Part shown: piece after piece, positions 7,487 through 15,211 of the stretch
Layout of the letters: the number at the start of each line of letters is the position of its first letter
How positions within the stretch are numbered: position 1 is the stretch's first letter
Program-made: the position numbers and the translations under genes
Notes under the pieces: generated by a model
The model's database searches: none
What the model was told of the DNA's origin: nothing
Seen by the model: the letters and a program-made list of their open reading frames with translations, nothing else
Source: Eggerthellaceae bacterium
GTDB lineage: Bacteria; Actinomycetota; Coriobacteriia; Coriobacteriales; Eggerthellaceae
DNA: 64,000 nucleotides
Reading direction: 5' to 3'
NCBI GenBank assembly: GCA_009782605.1
Contig: WRIR01000001.1
Span: forward strand, 62,001 to 126,000

Positions 7487-8686
7487 ATGAAAAGGACGAT
7501 TAGCGTCATGGTGGGAAAAGGCTCTGTCAGCCACAACAGCCGTATTTTCCATGCAGCCAACACCGACCCAGAGCGTTCTCACCTCAACCTCTCCTATTGC
7601 AATGAGAGTATTGAGCAGGTTTACCATGGCCTGTTCGACGAGGCGCTTGTTCGGCACAACGAGAAGCAGACCAGAAACGATAGAGTAATTCCTGACTATT
7701 ATGAGAAGATTCGCTCCGGCAAACAGGAGAAGCCCTTCCATGAGATTATCCTGCAAATAGGGAACTGCGATGATATGAATGCTAAGACTGAGAATGGCGA
7801 GCTTGCCAAGACAGTCCTTGATGAATATATGCGATTCTTCCAACGCAGAAACCCGAACTTGAGAGTATTCTCTGCTCATCTACACATGGACGAAGCAACG
7901 CCGCATCTGCACATCGACTTCGTGCCTTTCATTACTGAAAGCAAGCGCGGTCTGGATACCAGAGTTTCTCTCAAGCAAGCTCTTGCTGCACAAGGTTATA
8001 AAGGCGGCACGAGGCAGGACACGGAATGGAACCAATGGGTATCATCCGAGAAGAGCCAACTTGCCGTTGTCATGGAGCGACACGGCATCGAATGGCTGAA
8101 ACTCGGAACGCATGAAAAGCATCTATCCGTATTGAACTACGAGAAGAAGATGCGCTCTGAGGAGGTTGAGCAACTCGAGAACAAGATTGATAGCTTGCAG
8201 GACACAACACAAGATGCACAGCGACAGGTCAACGACATTCAAGCGAGGATTGACCACTTACAAAGCCGTGAGTACCTGATTAACCTCAATGTGGACAAAT
8301 ACGATACCGCCCCAGAATGGCAACTACCGGAGCCAAACAAACTGATGTCCGCAAACGCCTACAAAAGCAGAACAATCGAGCCGTTCGTGAAGAAGTTAAA
8401 ATCCGTCATTCGAAGCCTGGTCTCGCAATACCTTGAGTTGAAGTCAACTGTTAGCGATCTGAGCGGCCGCTTGTCTCGCGCCTATGCTGACAACGAGAGA
8501 CTGATGGACAGGATTACTGAGGTGGAAAAGGATAATACTAAGCTCGTAAAAACCGCTAAAGATTATTTGCTGATACAAAGTGTTTTCGGAAAAGCAAAGA
8601 TATACGATGTATTGAGTAGGGCGAAAACGGATGAACAAATACAGAAGCTTTCCAGGCAATCTAAGAGCCACGAAAAGCGCAGGTAA
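7487..8686 (+). CDS. MobV-family relaxase (Pre/Mob plasmid recombination type)
   Basis: The first 200 residues are the relaxase domain. The signature HLHMDEATPHLHIDFVP (H131, H133, D135, E136, H140, H142) matches the metal-binding motif of the MobV/Pre family. Residues about 215-270 and 340-385 are predicted coiled coil, and the tail is basic. It would nick oriT and pilot single-stranded DNA through a helper's secretion system. At 399 residues it is in the normal range. Confidence 0.88.
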   Translation: MKRTISVMVGKGSVSHNSRIFHAANTDPERSHLNLSYCNESIEQVYHGLFDEALVRHNEKQTRNDRVIPDYYEKIRSGKQEKPFHEIILQIGNCDDMNAKTENGELAKTVLDEYMRFFQRRNPNLRVFSAHLHMDEATPHLHIDFVPFITESKRGLDTRVSLKQALAAQGYKGGTRQDTEWNQWVSSEKSQLAVVMERHGIEWLKLGTHEKHLSVLNYEKKMRSEEVEQLENKIDSLQDTTQDAQRQVNDIQARIDHLQSREYLINLNVDKYDTAPEWQLPEPNKLMSANAYKSRTIEPFVKKLKSVIRSLVSQYLELKSTVSDLSGRLSRAYADNERLMDRITEVEKDNTKLVKTAKDYLLIQSVFGKAKIYDVLSRAKTDEQIQKLSRQSKSHEKRR

Positions 8687-8819
8687 CAACCGTGAGACTT
8701 TATAAGTAGGACAAGCGACTCACAAAAGGGGCTTTGATCTATACATAAAGTTTAGCTTAAGTACACAAAAAAGAGGTTGATGATCTGCGGATTTTACGCA
8801 ATCATCCAAGACTTGCTAT

Positions 8820-9449
8820 CTAAGTTATTATTGATTTATAGTATTGCTCCTCAATATAAGAATCGGTGAGTACTTCATTTGTCAACAGACCTACAACAAC
8901 AGAAGTGTAGAGAGGTAAACACCCCTTTCTGTACCAAAGAAGTTCCTTTCCAAAAAAGCTTTTTACCAAAGCGTTGACATCGATTCCCATTGCTTCGAAA
9001 CTGTATGACATTAAAAGCCTGTTTCTACACGGTTCACCTGTTTTACATTTGCATGGTTTACACAAGCGACAACTTCCAGTAGAAATATAGGATCCGTTTA
9101 TTCTTGTCATGTGCCGAAGATATTTATCTGCCCGCGACTTCAGAATACTATTTGCAGCCTTTATTTTTAGATAATCGTTCTTTATGTATGAAAACTGTGC
9201 GAGTTCTGCCTGAAAGAAAAAGACAACTAATCGCTCCCATGCTTTTACTCTTTCAGAATAAGCAGGTGCATAGGGTGGACATGACCACTTTTTTCCATAA
9301 TTTGAACACCCGCTTGCACACAATAATGAGAATCTCTCAGTGTCAGCAAACGGCTCAACGTCTTTTGTCAAGCCCTGGTAAAACGAAACCGAGTATTGTA
9401 TGATTCCGGTATTAGTAGTGGCGAAAGAAGTCCAAGAATGTATGGACAT
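8820..9449 (-). CDS. DUF2284-type cysteine-rich protein, last gene of the cargo operon
   Basis: The 209-residue protein has cysteines at 44, 48, 57, 127, 130, 133, 135 and 141. The first group (CASGCSNYGKKWSCPPYAP) and the CRLCKPCKCKTGEPCRNR block are the hallmarks of DUF2284, predicted metal or iron-sulfur proteins of anaerobes with no known reaction. Its start overlaps the stop of the HD gene by one base, so it is coupled to the operon. The AT-rich composition matches the other cargo genes and contrasts with the host. Confidence 0.75.
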   Translation of the reverse strand: MSIHSWTSFATTNTGIIQYSVSFYQGLTKDVEPFADTERFSLLCASGCSNYGKKWSCPPYAPAYSERVKAWERLVVFFFQAELAQFSYIKNDYLKIKAANSILKSRADKYLRHMTRINGSYISTGSCRLCKPCKCKTGEPCRNRLLMSYSFEAMGIDVNALVKSFFGKELLWYRKGCLPLYTSVVVGLLTNEVLTDSYIEEQYYKSIIT

Positions 9450-11008
9450 TAGCTGATAAGAGTAATTGCGAATTTACCGCTTCGCCATTGTTCTGGGGAA
9501 CTCTTCTCAGCTGGATTGCCATCGTTGGAAAAAACTTCCCACGCATTATCGTTGTCAACAATGCCAAGCTTCTGCAATTCCTTGAAAAAGACCTCTCCAA
9601 ATTTCTTGTTTGTTGTACCTGTTGCAGTATAGTTGATGTTTCCAACCAGCTCAGAAGCACCGTCTTTTTTTATTTGCAATTCCATTGAAAACACTATGTT
9701 TCCAGGATGCTTTATTACAAACTTCCTATTGAAGGAAAAATCTCTTTTTTCGGTGTCTTGTCCATCGCGAAAAATAGTAATGTAATCAAGCGATTGGTCA
9801 TGCAGCCTGCTTAGAAGGTCTATAACACCCCCACTACCTTCGGGTATTGATATCTCTTCATCAATAGTGCAATTATGAGGGCTTTTAGCTGTGTCTTCAG
9901 AAAGAGTTATCCCGATTTCATTCAAGTAATACTCATGGTTTCTTCGAACATATAGCTCGGAAAGATATTTCCGTCCCCATTCCTGAGTGTCATCCGAGAG
10001 GATTAGCAAGAACGCAAAAGAACCTAAATACAGATGGTAAACATCTTTGCATGTGTGAGAGGCAATTGCTCTCAGAATTTCTCTTCTGATATAGAATTGG
10101 CGGCGCTCTTCTTCATCGAACATATAGTCTTCGTTAATACTGTAATCGGATTCTAGGAAATAAGTTAATAGCTTATATATTATCAGGGTACTAACAATAC
10201 CGTGCTTGGTTTTTTCAAGAGATTTTTGAAATTTGAAATAATACTTTGGCTGTAAACGAGCAACATATTGTTGCGTTGTAAGCTGATCAGATACTCCTAT
10301 CGCAACCATTTTTGAGCTTATCAAACGGACAATGAAGTCATTCATATAGTTCTGAACGCCGTGAAATGATAAATCCATTGATATGCCAGGATTTGTGACA
10401 AATGTTGAAACCATATCTCGAGTCGTGTCAATGATTTTCGTTGCCTGTTCTAACGGATAGCCTAAATCATGTGTAAGGGCAATGATGGTCCACATGCTTA
10501 GCTTTTCATGTTCGCTGATGTGCACTTCTTCTTTCTCTTGTACTTGTATAAAATTCAGAAACTGCCCATTATTATTTATCAGAGTGACAACTCCGGATAG
10601 CCATGTTCTAAAAACATGTATAACGTGGTCTCTGTAATACTTGCTCGAACCGTATAAAACTCGTTCAAACTCTGTGTAGTCATCGTAGTATTTCTTTAGC
10701 TTATCTACCCCGTACGCCATCGGGGCCTTCTCGGCATTGCCAGAGAATGGCTCTCGACTATCGAAAAACCTTAAACACTTAATAGACTTCTCAATAAGTA
10801 AACGCCATAAACTATCTATAGAGTCCTCCCTATATTTAAATATCTCAAAATCATCGGCTTCTGAACCTATTTGGTTATATAGTGTTGTTAGCTCACTAAT
10901 AATCTGAGTGTCTAAAGGGTGATGGATACAGTTATCGCTATTAAAAATATTTGGTCCATACTCAATACATGTACCCAGCATCTCACGATCTTTATTGCTT
11001 GCTGACAA
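9449..11008 (-). CDS. HD-domain protein of unknown function, cargo operon
   Basis: The 519-residue protein has the spacing of an HD phosphohydrolase: RDHVIHVFRTW (first His), ALTHDLGYPLE (the His-Asp pair), KHGIVST, AIASHT, and ILSDDTQEW (distal Asp). These would hold a divalent metal pair for phosphoester cleavage. About residues 410-519 form a separate beta-rich C-terminal region that I cannot assign. Nothing identifies the substrate; HD enzymes act on nucleotides, cyclic dinucleotides or phosphate monoesters. It begins 12 bases after the radical SAM stop. Confidence 0.65.
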   Translation of the reverse strand: MSASNKDREMLGTCIEYGPNIFNSDNCIHHPLDTQIISELTTLYNQIGSEADDFEIFKYREDSIDSLWRLLIEKSIKCLRFFDSREPFSGNAEKAPMAYGVDKLKKYYDDYTEFERVLYGSSKYYRDHVIHVFRTWLSGVVTLINNNGQFLNFIQVQEKEEVHISEHEKLSMWTIIALTHDLGYPLEQATKIIDTTRDMVSTFVTNPGISMDLSFHGVQNYMNDFIVRLISSKMVAIGVSDQLTTQQYVARLQPKYYFKFQKSLEKTKHGIVSTLIIYKLLTYFLESDYSINEDYMFDEEERRQFYIRREILRAIASHTCKDVYHLYLGSFAFLLILSDDTQEWGRKYLSELYVRRNHEYYLNEIGITLSEDTAKSPHNCTIDEEISIPEGSGGVIDLLSRLHDQSLDYITIFRDGQDTEKRDFSFNRKFVIKHPGNIVFSMELQIKKDGASELVGNINYTATGTTNKKFGEVFFKELQKLGIVDNDNAWEVFSNDGNPAEKSSPEQWRSGKFAITLIS

Positions 11009-11020
11009 TGTCTTCTCCTT

Positions 11021-11983
11021 TTAGATATTGTTAGAAATGAGGTGTTGTCCAATACAGGTTTCGAAATTACTATTACAGCTAAATGCTTGGGAATAGCTCC
11101 TCACAAAATTTAAATATTGTGAATTCTTGTAAATATCGAAAAACGAACGACGATATACATTGTCTGGCTCAAACCTACTTGATCGCACATCGGCACAGTT
11201 GTTTTTAAACACTTCACAGGGAAACACTCCTCCATCATATTTTATGTTTATCTTCCCGTTTGCTGCTTCACATTTATGGCAGTCAGAATCATTAGACAAC
11301 GGCACACCAATTCTTATGTCTAATTCTTTTTCGAGGCTCAGCTCTTTCAATCTATTTCTTAATGATGCAAGCTCTTCTTCGTTTAAGGCGAGTAGAGTCT
11401 CGTTGTGTTTAGCTCTTCCATGAAGAACAAGTCTTAAGAAACTTAATTTAGAGACACCCAGCTCTTGGCACAGTGCTATGACGTTGCCGATTTCATCAAG
11501 ATTTAATTTCATTGGAACGAAGTGTGCTTCGGTTATTATGTTCAAATCGTTTGCGCTAATTATAGATTCTTTTAATAGCCCTAAGCAGCCAGTTGTTCCC
11601 ATGATGCGGTTATACGTAGATTCTGTTGCCGCTTCAATATTAAATATTATTTTGGTCACCTTTGATGCAATTGCGGACAGAATGTCTATGCTGATTGGTA
11701 AAAAAGTATTGTTTTTATCCGTCGTGATTCCACTAGAATATACATAGCAATCAAGGTTTTTATCGGCAACGCAGGTAATCATCTTTATAACTTGAGGATG
11801 CAAGAAAGGTTCCCCTCCTGATAAGCAGATGGTCTTTGCTCCAAGCTTGTGCGCGTCATTTACAATTCCGACAAACTCCTCTATTGGCAGAACTTCGGTA
11901 CAAGCAATGTCAGACAGTGATGAACAGTGAACACAATAGTTCGGACACTTCCGGATGATTTCTATTGACAATTCTTTCAGCAT
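11021..11983 (-). CDS. Radical SAM enzyme, cargo operon
   Basis: The 320-residue protein has the radical SAM cluster motif CPNYCVHC (C13, C17, C20), the GGEP motif at 56-59 and a TIM-barrel-like body. The C-terminal third has further cysteines (CHKCEAANGK, FPCEVF, SCNSNFETC) that look like a short SPASM-type auxiliary cluster. This places it near peptide-modifying or MoaA/PqqE-like enzymes, but the substrate is unknown. It does not look like viperin. It sits three bases after the ImmA gene, in the same transcript. Confidence 0.82.
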   Translation of the reverse strand: MLKELSIEIIRKCPNYCVHCSSLSDIACTEVLPIEEFVGIVNDAHKLGAKTICLSGGEPFLHPQVIKMITCVADKNLDCYVYSSGITTDKNNTFLPISIDILSAIASKVTKIIFNIEAATESTYNRIMGTTGCLGLLKESIISANDLNIITEAHFVPMKLNLDEIGNVIALCQELGVSKLSFLRLVLHGRAKHNETLLALNEEELASLRNRLKELSLEKELDIRIGVPLSNDSDCHKCEAANGKINIKYDGGVFPCEVFKNNCADVRSSRFEPDNVYRRSFFDIYKNSQYLNFVRSYSQAFSCNSNFETCIGQHLISNNI

Positions 11984-11986
11984 GCC

Positions 11987-13141
11987 TCACACCTCCAGTT
12001 CAAACAATGTCATCTGTCCATAATATGGCTGCGAACTAGAATATGCGACATTAACCCAATCGTCTCCATTGCCATAGTAATCTGCCCAGCAGCCAGGTTT
12101 TAATCCAGCTAAAAGCTCAAGGCTATCTAGGGGCAAACTAGCGATACTATAGAAGCGATCAAAACTATCTTGATCGAAAACATGCCTTGTTAATGATTTG
12201 CTCAAAAGTGACGGTTGTTCCAACGGAATAATATCATCTAGAGGCTCAACCTTTCTTCCGTAGAGGCGATAAAGCTTATTATTTCGCATATACTCTATTC
12301 CCTTAACAGGCAGAATCCTGTTTTGAATGCAATGATATATCATTGCAGCAATAGACACTTTCCAAACCTTTTTTAGATATACGAAATGCTCCAGTTCTGC
12401 TGCATGAACCATAGGATCAAAACCAAGTTTTGGTAGCAAAAAACTGTTGGCAAATAAATCTGCTTCAGACTCATATTCTTTTTCATGTAGTTTATATTCG
12501 GTCTCTGATAGGTTGCGGTGCAGTACAAGATGCCCTAACTCATGAGCAAGACTGAATCTTTGTCGTACTGCGCTGCCTCGATCCCTATTTATGACAATAA
12601 CAGGAATACCATTGACTATCTGTGAGTATCCATCTGTTTTCAGGGCAGATGATGAAACTGTTGTTACGAAAATCCCATGTGCTTCAAGCAGTTCCGTGAG
12701 ATTGTCAATAGGGGAAACCCCTAAACCCCAATGGTCTCTTAAAAGATTTGCTTTATTAATGACATTGATGCCAGTCTCAAAAGTTGGAATATCGGCCTTT
12801 GGTAGCCCCCATAAACTATCAATCGCTTCAGTTATTTCAAAACTCCATTGGTTAGATATTCTGGCAGATGCAACTTCTTTGCCTGAAGTGTTTGATGTTG
12901 TTCTAAAGAATAATGCTGAACACGAGTAGCTAAAATCAATAGAAGGTTTATAAAAAAAAGCCAAAGGTGCACTAAAGAACATCGCCATCTTGACGAGCGC
13001 TTCTCTTTGCGGCATGCTTAACCCTGTTTCGTATTTCGACACCATCTGTTTTGTAACACCAAGGCCTGCAGCAACTTGCTCTAAGGTAAACTCGCGGATA
13101 ACACGTATTTCCTTGAGTCTGGATGGGTTAAAAGTTGTCAT
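11987..13141 (-). CDS. XRE HTH - ImmA/IrrE metallopeptidase fusion, first gene of the cargo operon
   Basis: Residues 5-62 are an XRE helix-turn-helix (LKEIRVIREFTLEQVAAGLGVTKQMVSKYETGLSMP). Residues about 110-260 are an ImmA/IrrE (COG2856) zinc peptidase with HELGH at 200-204 and the downstream ESEADLFA helix giving the third ligand. The last 120 residues are unassigned. ImmA proteins cut repressors to switch on phage or element genes; here sensor-protease and DNA binding are in one chain at the head of the operon, so it may both sense and control it. Start ATG follows GGAGG. Confidence 0.85.
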   Translation of the reverse strand: MTTFNPSRLKEIRVIREFTLEQVAAGLGVTKQMVSKYETGLSMPQREALVKMAMFFSAPLAFFYKPSIDFSYSCSALFFRTTSNTSGKEVASARISNQWSFEITEAIDSLWGLPKADIPTFETGINVINKANLLRDHWGLGVSPIDNLTELLEAHGIFVTTVSSSALKTDGYSQIVNGIPVIVINRDRGSAVRQRFSLAHELGHLVLHRNLSETEYKLHEKEYESEADLFANSFLLPKLGFDPMVHAAELEHFVYLKKVWKVSIAAMIYHCIQNRILPVKGIEYMRNNKLYRLYGRKVEPLDDIIPLEQPSLLSKSLTRHVFDQDSFDRFYSIASLPLDSLELLAGLKPGCWADYYGNGDDWVNVAYSSSQPYYGQMTLFELEV

Positions 13142-13166
13142 AGTTTCTCGCCTCCTTCACGCTAGC

Positions 13167-13195
13167 ATTGTAGAAAAAGTCAACCGATTTGTCAA
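13167..13195 (-). promoter_or_regulatory. Promoter of the ImmA-rSAM-HD-DUF2284 operon
   Basis: Read on the minus strand, TTGACA (13195-13190) and TACAAT (13172-13167) are exactly 17 bp apart, 26 bp upstream of the ImmA start. It is a near-consensus sigma-70-type promoter. Confidence 0.7.
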
Positions 13196-13250
13196 CCAGC
13201 CTACGATAGAAATTAATAAAATTGATAAAAACAGAATGAGCAGTAATGCT

Positions 13251-13384
13251 CTGATAGCATTTTGATAGCAAGAAACCAGCGAAAGAGAAAGAACAAGGAG
13301 AAACAGTAGGAACAACAGGGGAAATACCACAATATACTAAACAATATAGCTTAGCAAATGTTTGTATTAGGTGAGTGGGAGTAA
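13251..13384. repeat. Internal attR-like region
   Basis: It starts with the 20-bp arm repeat identical to 4985-5004 and ends with GAGTGGGAGTA (13373-13383) matching the guaA core. In between it aligns along its length with 14609-14742, including ACTAAACAATATAG near the core. It marks the right end of the first integrated unit. Confidence 0.72.
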
Positions 13385-13500
13385 TAGTTTTTTGGTGTTT
13401 CGTGTGCTGGTGTGTGTTCTTATCTGCTGAATTCTCTCCTATGCAACCTTGTCTACGTATTTACAAGAAAAATTGATATCAACTCTAAAAACACAATAGA

Positions 13501-13541
13501 TTGACAATGTGCCACAATAGATATACAATGTGTATGTCTAT
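13501..13541 (+). promoter_or_regulatory. Promoter and operator of the toxin-antitoxin operon
   Basis: TTGACA at 13501-13506 and TACAAT at 13524-13529 are 17 bp apart. An inverted repeat ATACA-ATG-TGTAT overlaps the -10 box, with a related TATACA just downstream. This is the usual layout for autoregulation by an antitoxin with a ribbon-helix-helix domain. Confidence 0.68.
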
Positions 13542-13564
13542 ACAACTCGAACCAGGAGATCATA

Positions 13565-13819
13565 ATGACTACTGCAACACTCAATATCCGTATGGATGCT
13601 GACCTAAAGCAAAGCGTTGACGAGGTAGCAAAAAGCATTGGTCTAACCTCGGCAGCAGCATTCAATGTATTTGCCCGTCAGTTTGTAGCTCACAAAGGAT
13701 TCCCTTTTGCGGTGGTAGCACCAGTGCCTTCAGAAAGGGAGTTTGCTGAGGAGATGGATCGAATCTACTCAACCATGAGCAACGGTCAATATAGCGCTCA
13801 TGACCTAATCGAGGATTAA
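13565..13819 (+). CDS. RelB/DinJ-family antitoxin
   Basis: The 84-residue protein begins with the ribbon-helix-helix pattern TATLNIRMDADLKQSVDEVAKSIGLTSAAAFNVFARQ, as in RelB/DinJ antitoxins, and has a charged C-terminal part for toxin binding. The preceding AGGAG supports the ATG. It overlaps the toxin start by one base and should repress its own promoter together with the toxin. Confidence 0.85.
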   Translation: MTTATLNIRMDADLKQSVDEVAKSIGLTSAAAFNVFARQFVAHKGFPFAVVAPVPSEREFAEEMDRIYSTMSNGQYSAHDLIED

Positions 13820-14094
13820 TGGAAAAACGCTGGAGCGATAAAGCCTGGAACGATTACCTCTATTGGCAGGAACAGGACAGAAAAACACTCAAACGAATCA
13901 ACAAGCTGATAAAGAGTGTTGAACGAGGCGGCGATAACCTTGAAGACCAAGAGCTCTCTATTGGGAAGCCTGAAAGACTCAAGTACAGCAAGGCTGGCTT
14001 ATTGAGCATCCGAATCGATGATGCAAATAGATTGGTTTACAAGCTTGAACCAGACGCCTTTTGTATTATTTCGTGTCGTGGACACTATCAGTAA
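13819..14094 (+). CDS. Txe/YoeB-family mRNA interferase toxin
   Basis: The 91-residue protein has the YoeB/Txe features: WSDKAWNDYLYWQEQD at the start, the GKPERLKY segment, RIDDANRLVYKLE and the terminal CRGHYQ with the expected histidine and tyrosine. Members cut mRNA on the ribosome. It has a mixed partner (RelB/DinJ-type antitoxin rather than YefM), which is known to occur. It lies in the second unit of the element and may stabilise it. Confidence 0.85.
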   Translation: MEKRWSDKAWNDYLYWQEQDRKTLKRINKLIKSVERGGDNLEDQELSIGKPERLKYSKAGLLSIRIDDANRLVYKLEPDAFCIISCRGHYQ

Positions 14095-14124
14095 AAGACT
14101 ACAGTTGATAGAGACGAGGCGACG

Positions 14125-14559
14125 ATGGGCCTGTTGTCTTCAGCAAGCAATGCTTCTGCCTGGCGAGGCTACGAGTATTTCAGGCAGGGAAAAGTCGAAA
14201 CATACGAAAAGCTTAACAACAATGTCTATGAGTGTCACATAGAAGGTTCTTCGGCTACTCCCTACCATACTGTCATAAACGTTGCACACCCCAGACAATC
14301 CCACTGTGATTGCCCTCATGCAAAAGATCGACAGATTATTTGCAAACACATGATGGCGTTGCTCTTTACTGTGTTCCCAGATGAGGCTGAAGAGTATGTT
14401 CACCAAATCGAAGAATCGGAAAAAGCTGAGAAGAAAAGGGTACAAGAACACTATGAAGAGATTAAACGCTATGTCAAAGGGTTAAACAAAGAAGAACTTC
14501 AACGAGCTCTCTACGATGCCCTAATAGAATTAGAGGAACAAGACAACCGATACTGGTAG
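14125..14559 (+). CDS. SWIM zinc-finger protein
   Basis: The 144-residue protein carries a SWIM motif, CxCx9CxH (C61, C63, C73, H75, in HCDCPHAKDRQIICKH), preceded by the usual ARGxxYFRQGKVE-like strand region. The C-terminal half is a charged helix with a short KGLNKEELQRALYDALIEL module often seen after bacterial SWIM domains. SWIM fingers bind DNA or proteins; no specific role is known. It follows the toxin by 30 bases and may share its transcript. Confidence 0.75.
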   Translation: MGLLSSASNASAWRGYEYFRQGKVETYEKLNNNVYECHIEGSSATPYHTVINVAHPRQSHCDCPHAKDRQIICKHMMALLFTVFPDEAEEYVHQIEESEKAEKKRVQEHYEEIKRYVKGLNKEELQRALYDALIELEEQDNRYW

Positions 14560-14595
14560 GTAATTTATATAAAGTTATAGGTTTAATCCGGCAGA

Positions 14596-14742
14596 TGATA
14601 GCAATACGCTGATAGCAGATTGATAGCAAAAAGTCAGCGAAGGAGAAATACTGGAGAGAAACGAGAGAAACAACTGGGCAAACACCACAAGATACTAAAC
14701 AATATAGTTTTGTATTTACATGGATTAATCGAGTGGGAGTAG
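14596..14742. repeat. Right attachment region (attR)
   Basis: Three TGATAGCA repeats (14596, 14610, 14621) are followed 100 bp later by the exact 15-bp guaA core at 14728-14742. The region aligns with the internal site 13251-13384. It is the outer right junction of the composite element. Confidence 0.75.
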
Positions 14743-14927
14743 CTACAAGCTTATCAATGTAAATCAATACATCTGCCGGTTTCGCATTGTCAATGCACCT
14801 CATGAAAACAGCGTCATCCTTAAAACACCTGGCCAGGATAGCTGTTGCGAATGTGCTAGAATAATTGAGGCAAGAAGCAAAGCCGAAGCCCGATGGAGTT
14901 CCACTGGATAGTTGGAGGAACCTGGAC
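14743..14927. other. Gene-free stretch right of attR
   Basis: This should be the original sequence that followed guaA. I see no gene in it; together with attR the gene-free span is about 370 bp. Confidence 0.5.
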
Positions 14928-15196
14928 ATGGTTACAATCCCAAAGTACAATGCGTTTCATTGGCCAACTGTGGTCGCTTTGCGACATTTAGGCAGCTCAG
15001 GCACTATCGAAGAAATTAACGATACCGTCATAATCAACAGCGGTTCAGTGATGAGCAGCAAGCTGCGTTGCACAAGGATGGTCCTGGTACAGAAATCGCT
15101 TACAGGCTTGCCTGGGCAAGGTCGTATCTAAAAGGTATGTCGATTGCAGAGAATTCGGAGCTGGCTCTCATCGACCAGACGTATAATGAGAATTAA
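14928..15196 (+). pseudogene. Remnant of an Mrr-type restriction endonuclease (N-terminal winged helix only)
   Basis: From ATG 14928 (GGAGGAA before it) the frame reads VTIPKYNAFHWPTVVALRHLGSSGTIEEINDTVI. Adding one base near 15043 continues it as SGFSDEQQAALHKDGPGTEI and then AYRLAWARSYLKGMSIAENSELALI, which is the Mrr N-terminal domain. So there is a one-base deletion, and the C-terminal nuclease domain is absent because the frame stops at 15196. It is dead as a restriction enzyme. Confidence 0.72.
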
Positions 15197-15211
15197 AGTG
15201 AGAACATCACG

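Larger units (their letters stand above)
13142..13564. other. Gene-free stretch between cargo operon and toxin-antitoxin pair
   Basis: This 423-bp stretch contains the cargo promoter, the internal attachment region (13251-13384) and the promoter of the toxin-antitoxin pair. I see no coding sequence in it. Confidence 0.7.
4923..14742. mobile_element. Composite integrated element in guaA (mobilisable unit plus downstream cassette)
   Basis: The segment is bounded by exact 15-bp repeats of the guaA end and is visibly AT-richer than the genes either side. It contains, in order, repressor, excisionase, integrase, mobilisation protein, candidate oriT, MobV relaxase, a four-gene cargo operon, an internal attR-like site at 13251-13384, a toxin-antitoxin pair, a SWIM-domain gene and a second attR at 14596-14742. 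No type IV secretion genes are present, so it could only be mobilised with help from another element. Confidence 0.8.

Noticed and set aside
11021-11983. Prokaryotic viperin
   Set aside because: The cluster motif and the C-terminal extra cysteines are those of SPASM-like or MoaA-like radical SAM enzymes, not of viperin, and no nucleotide kinase is linked.
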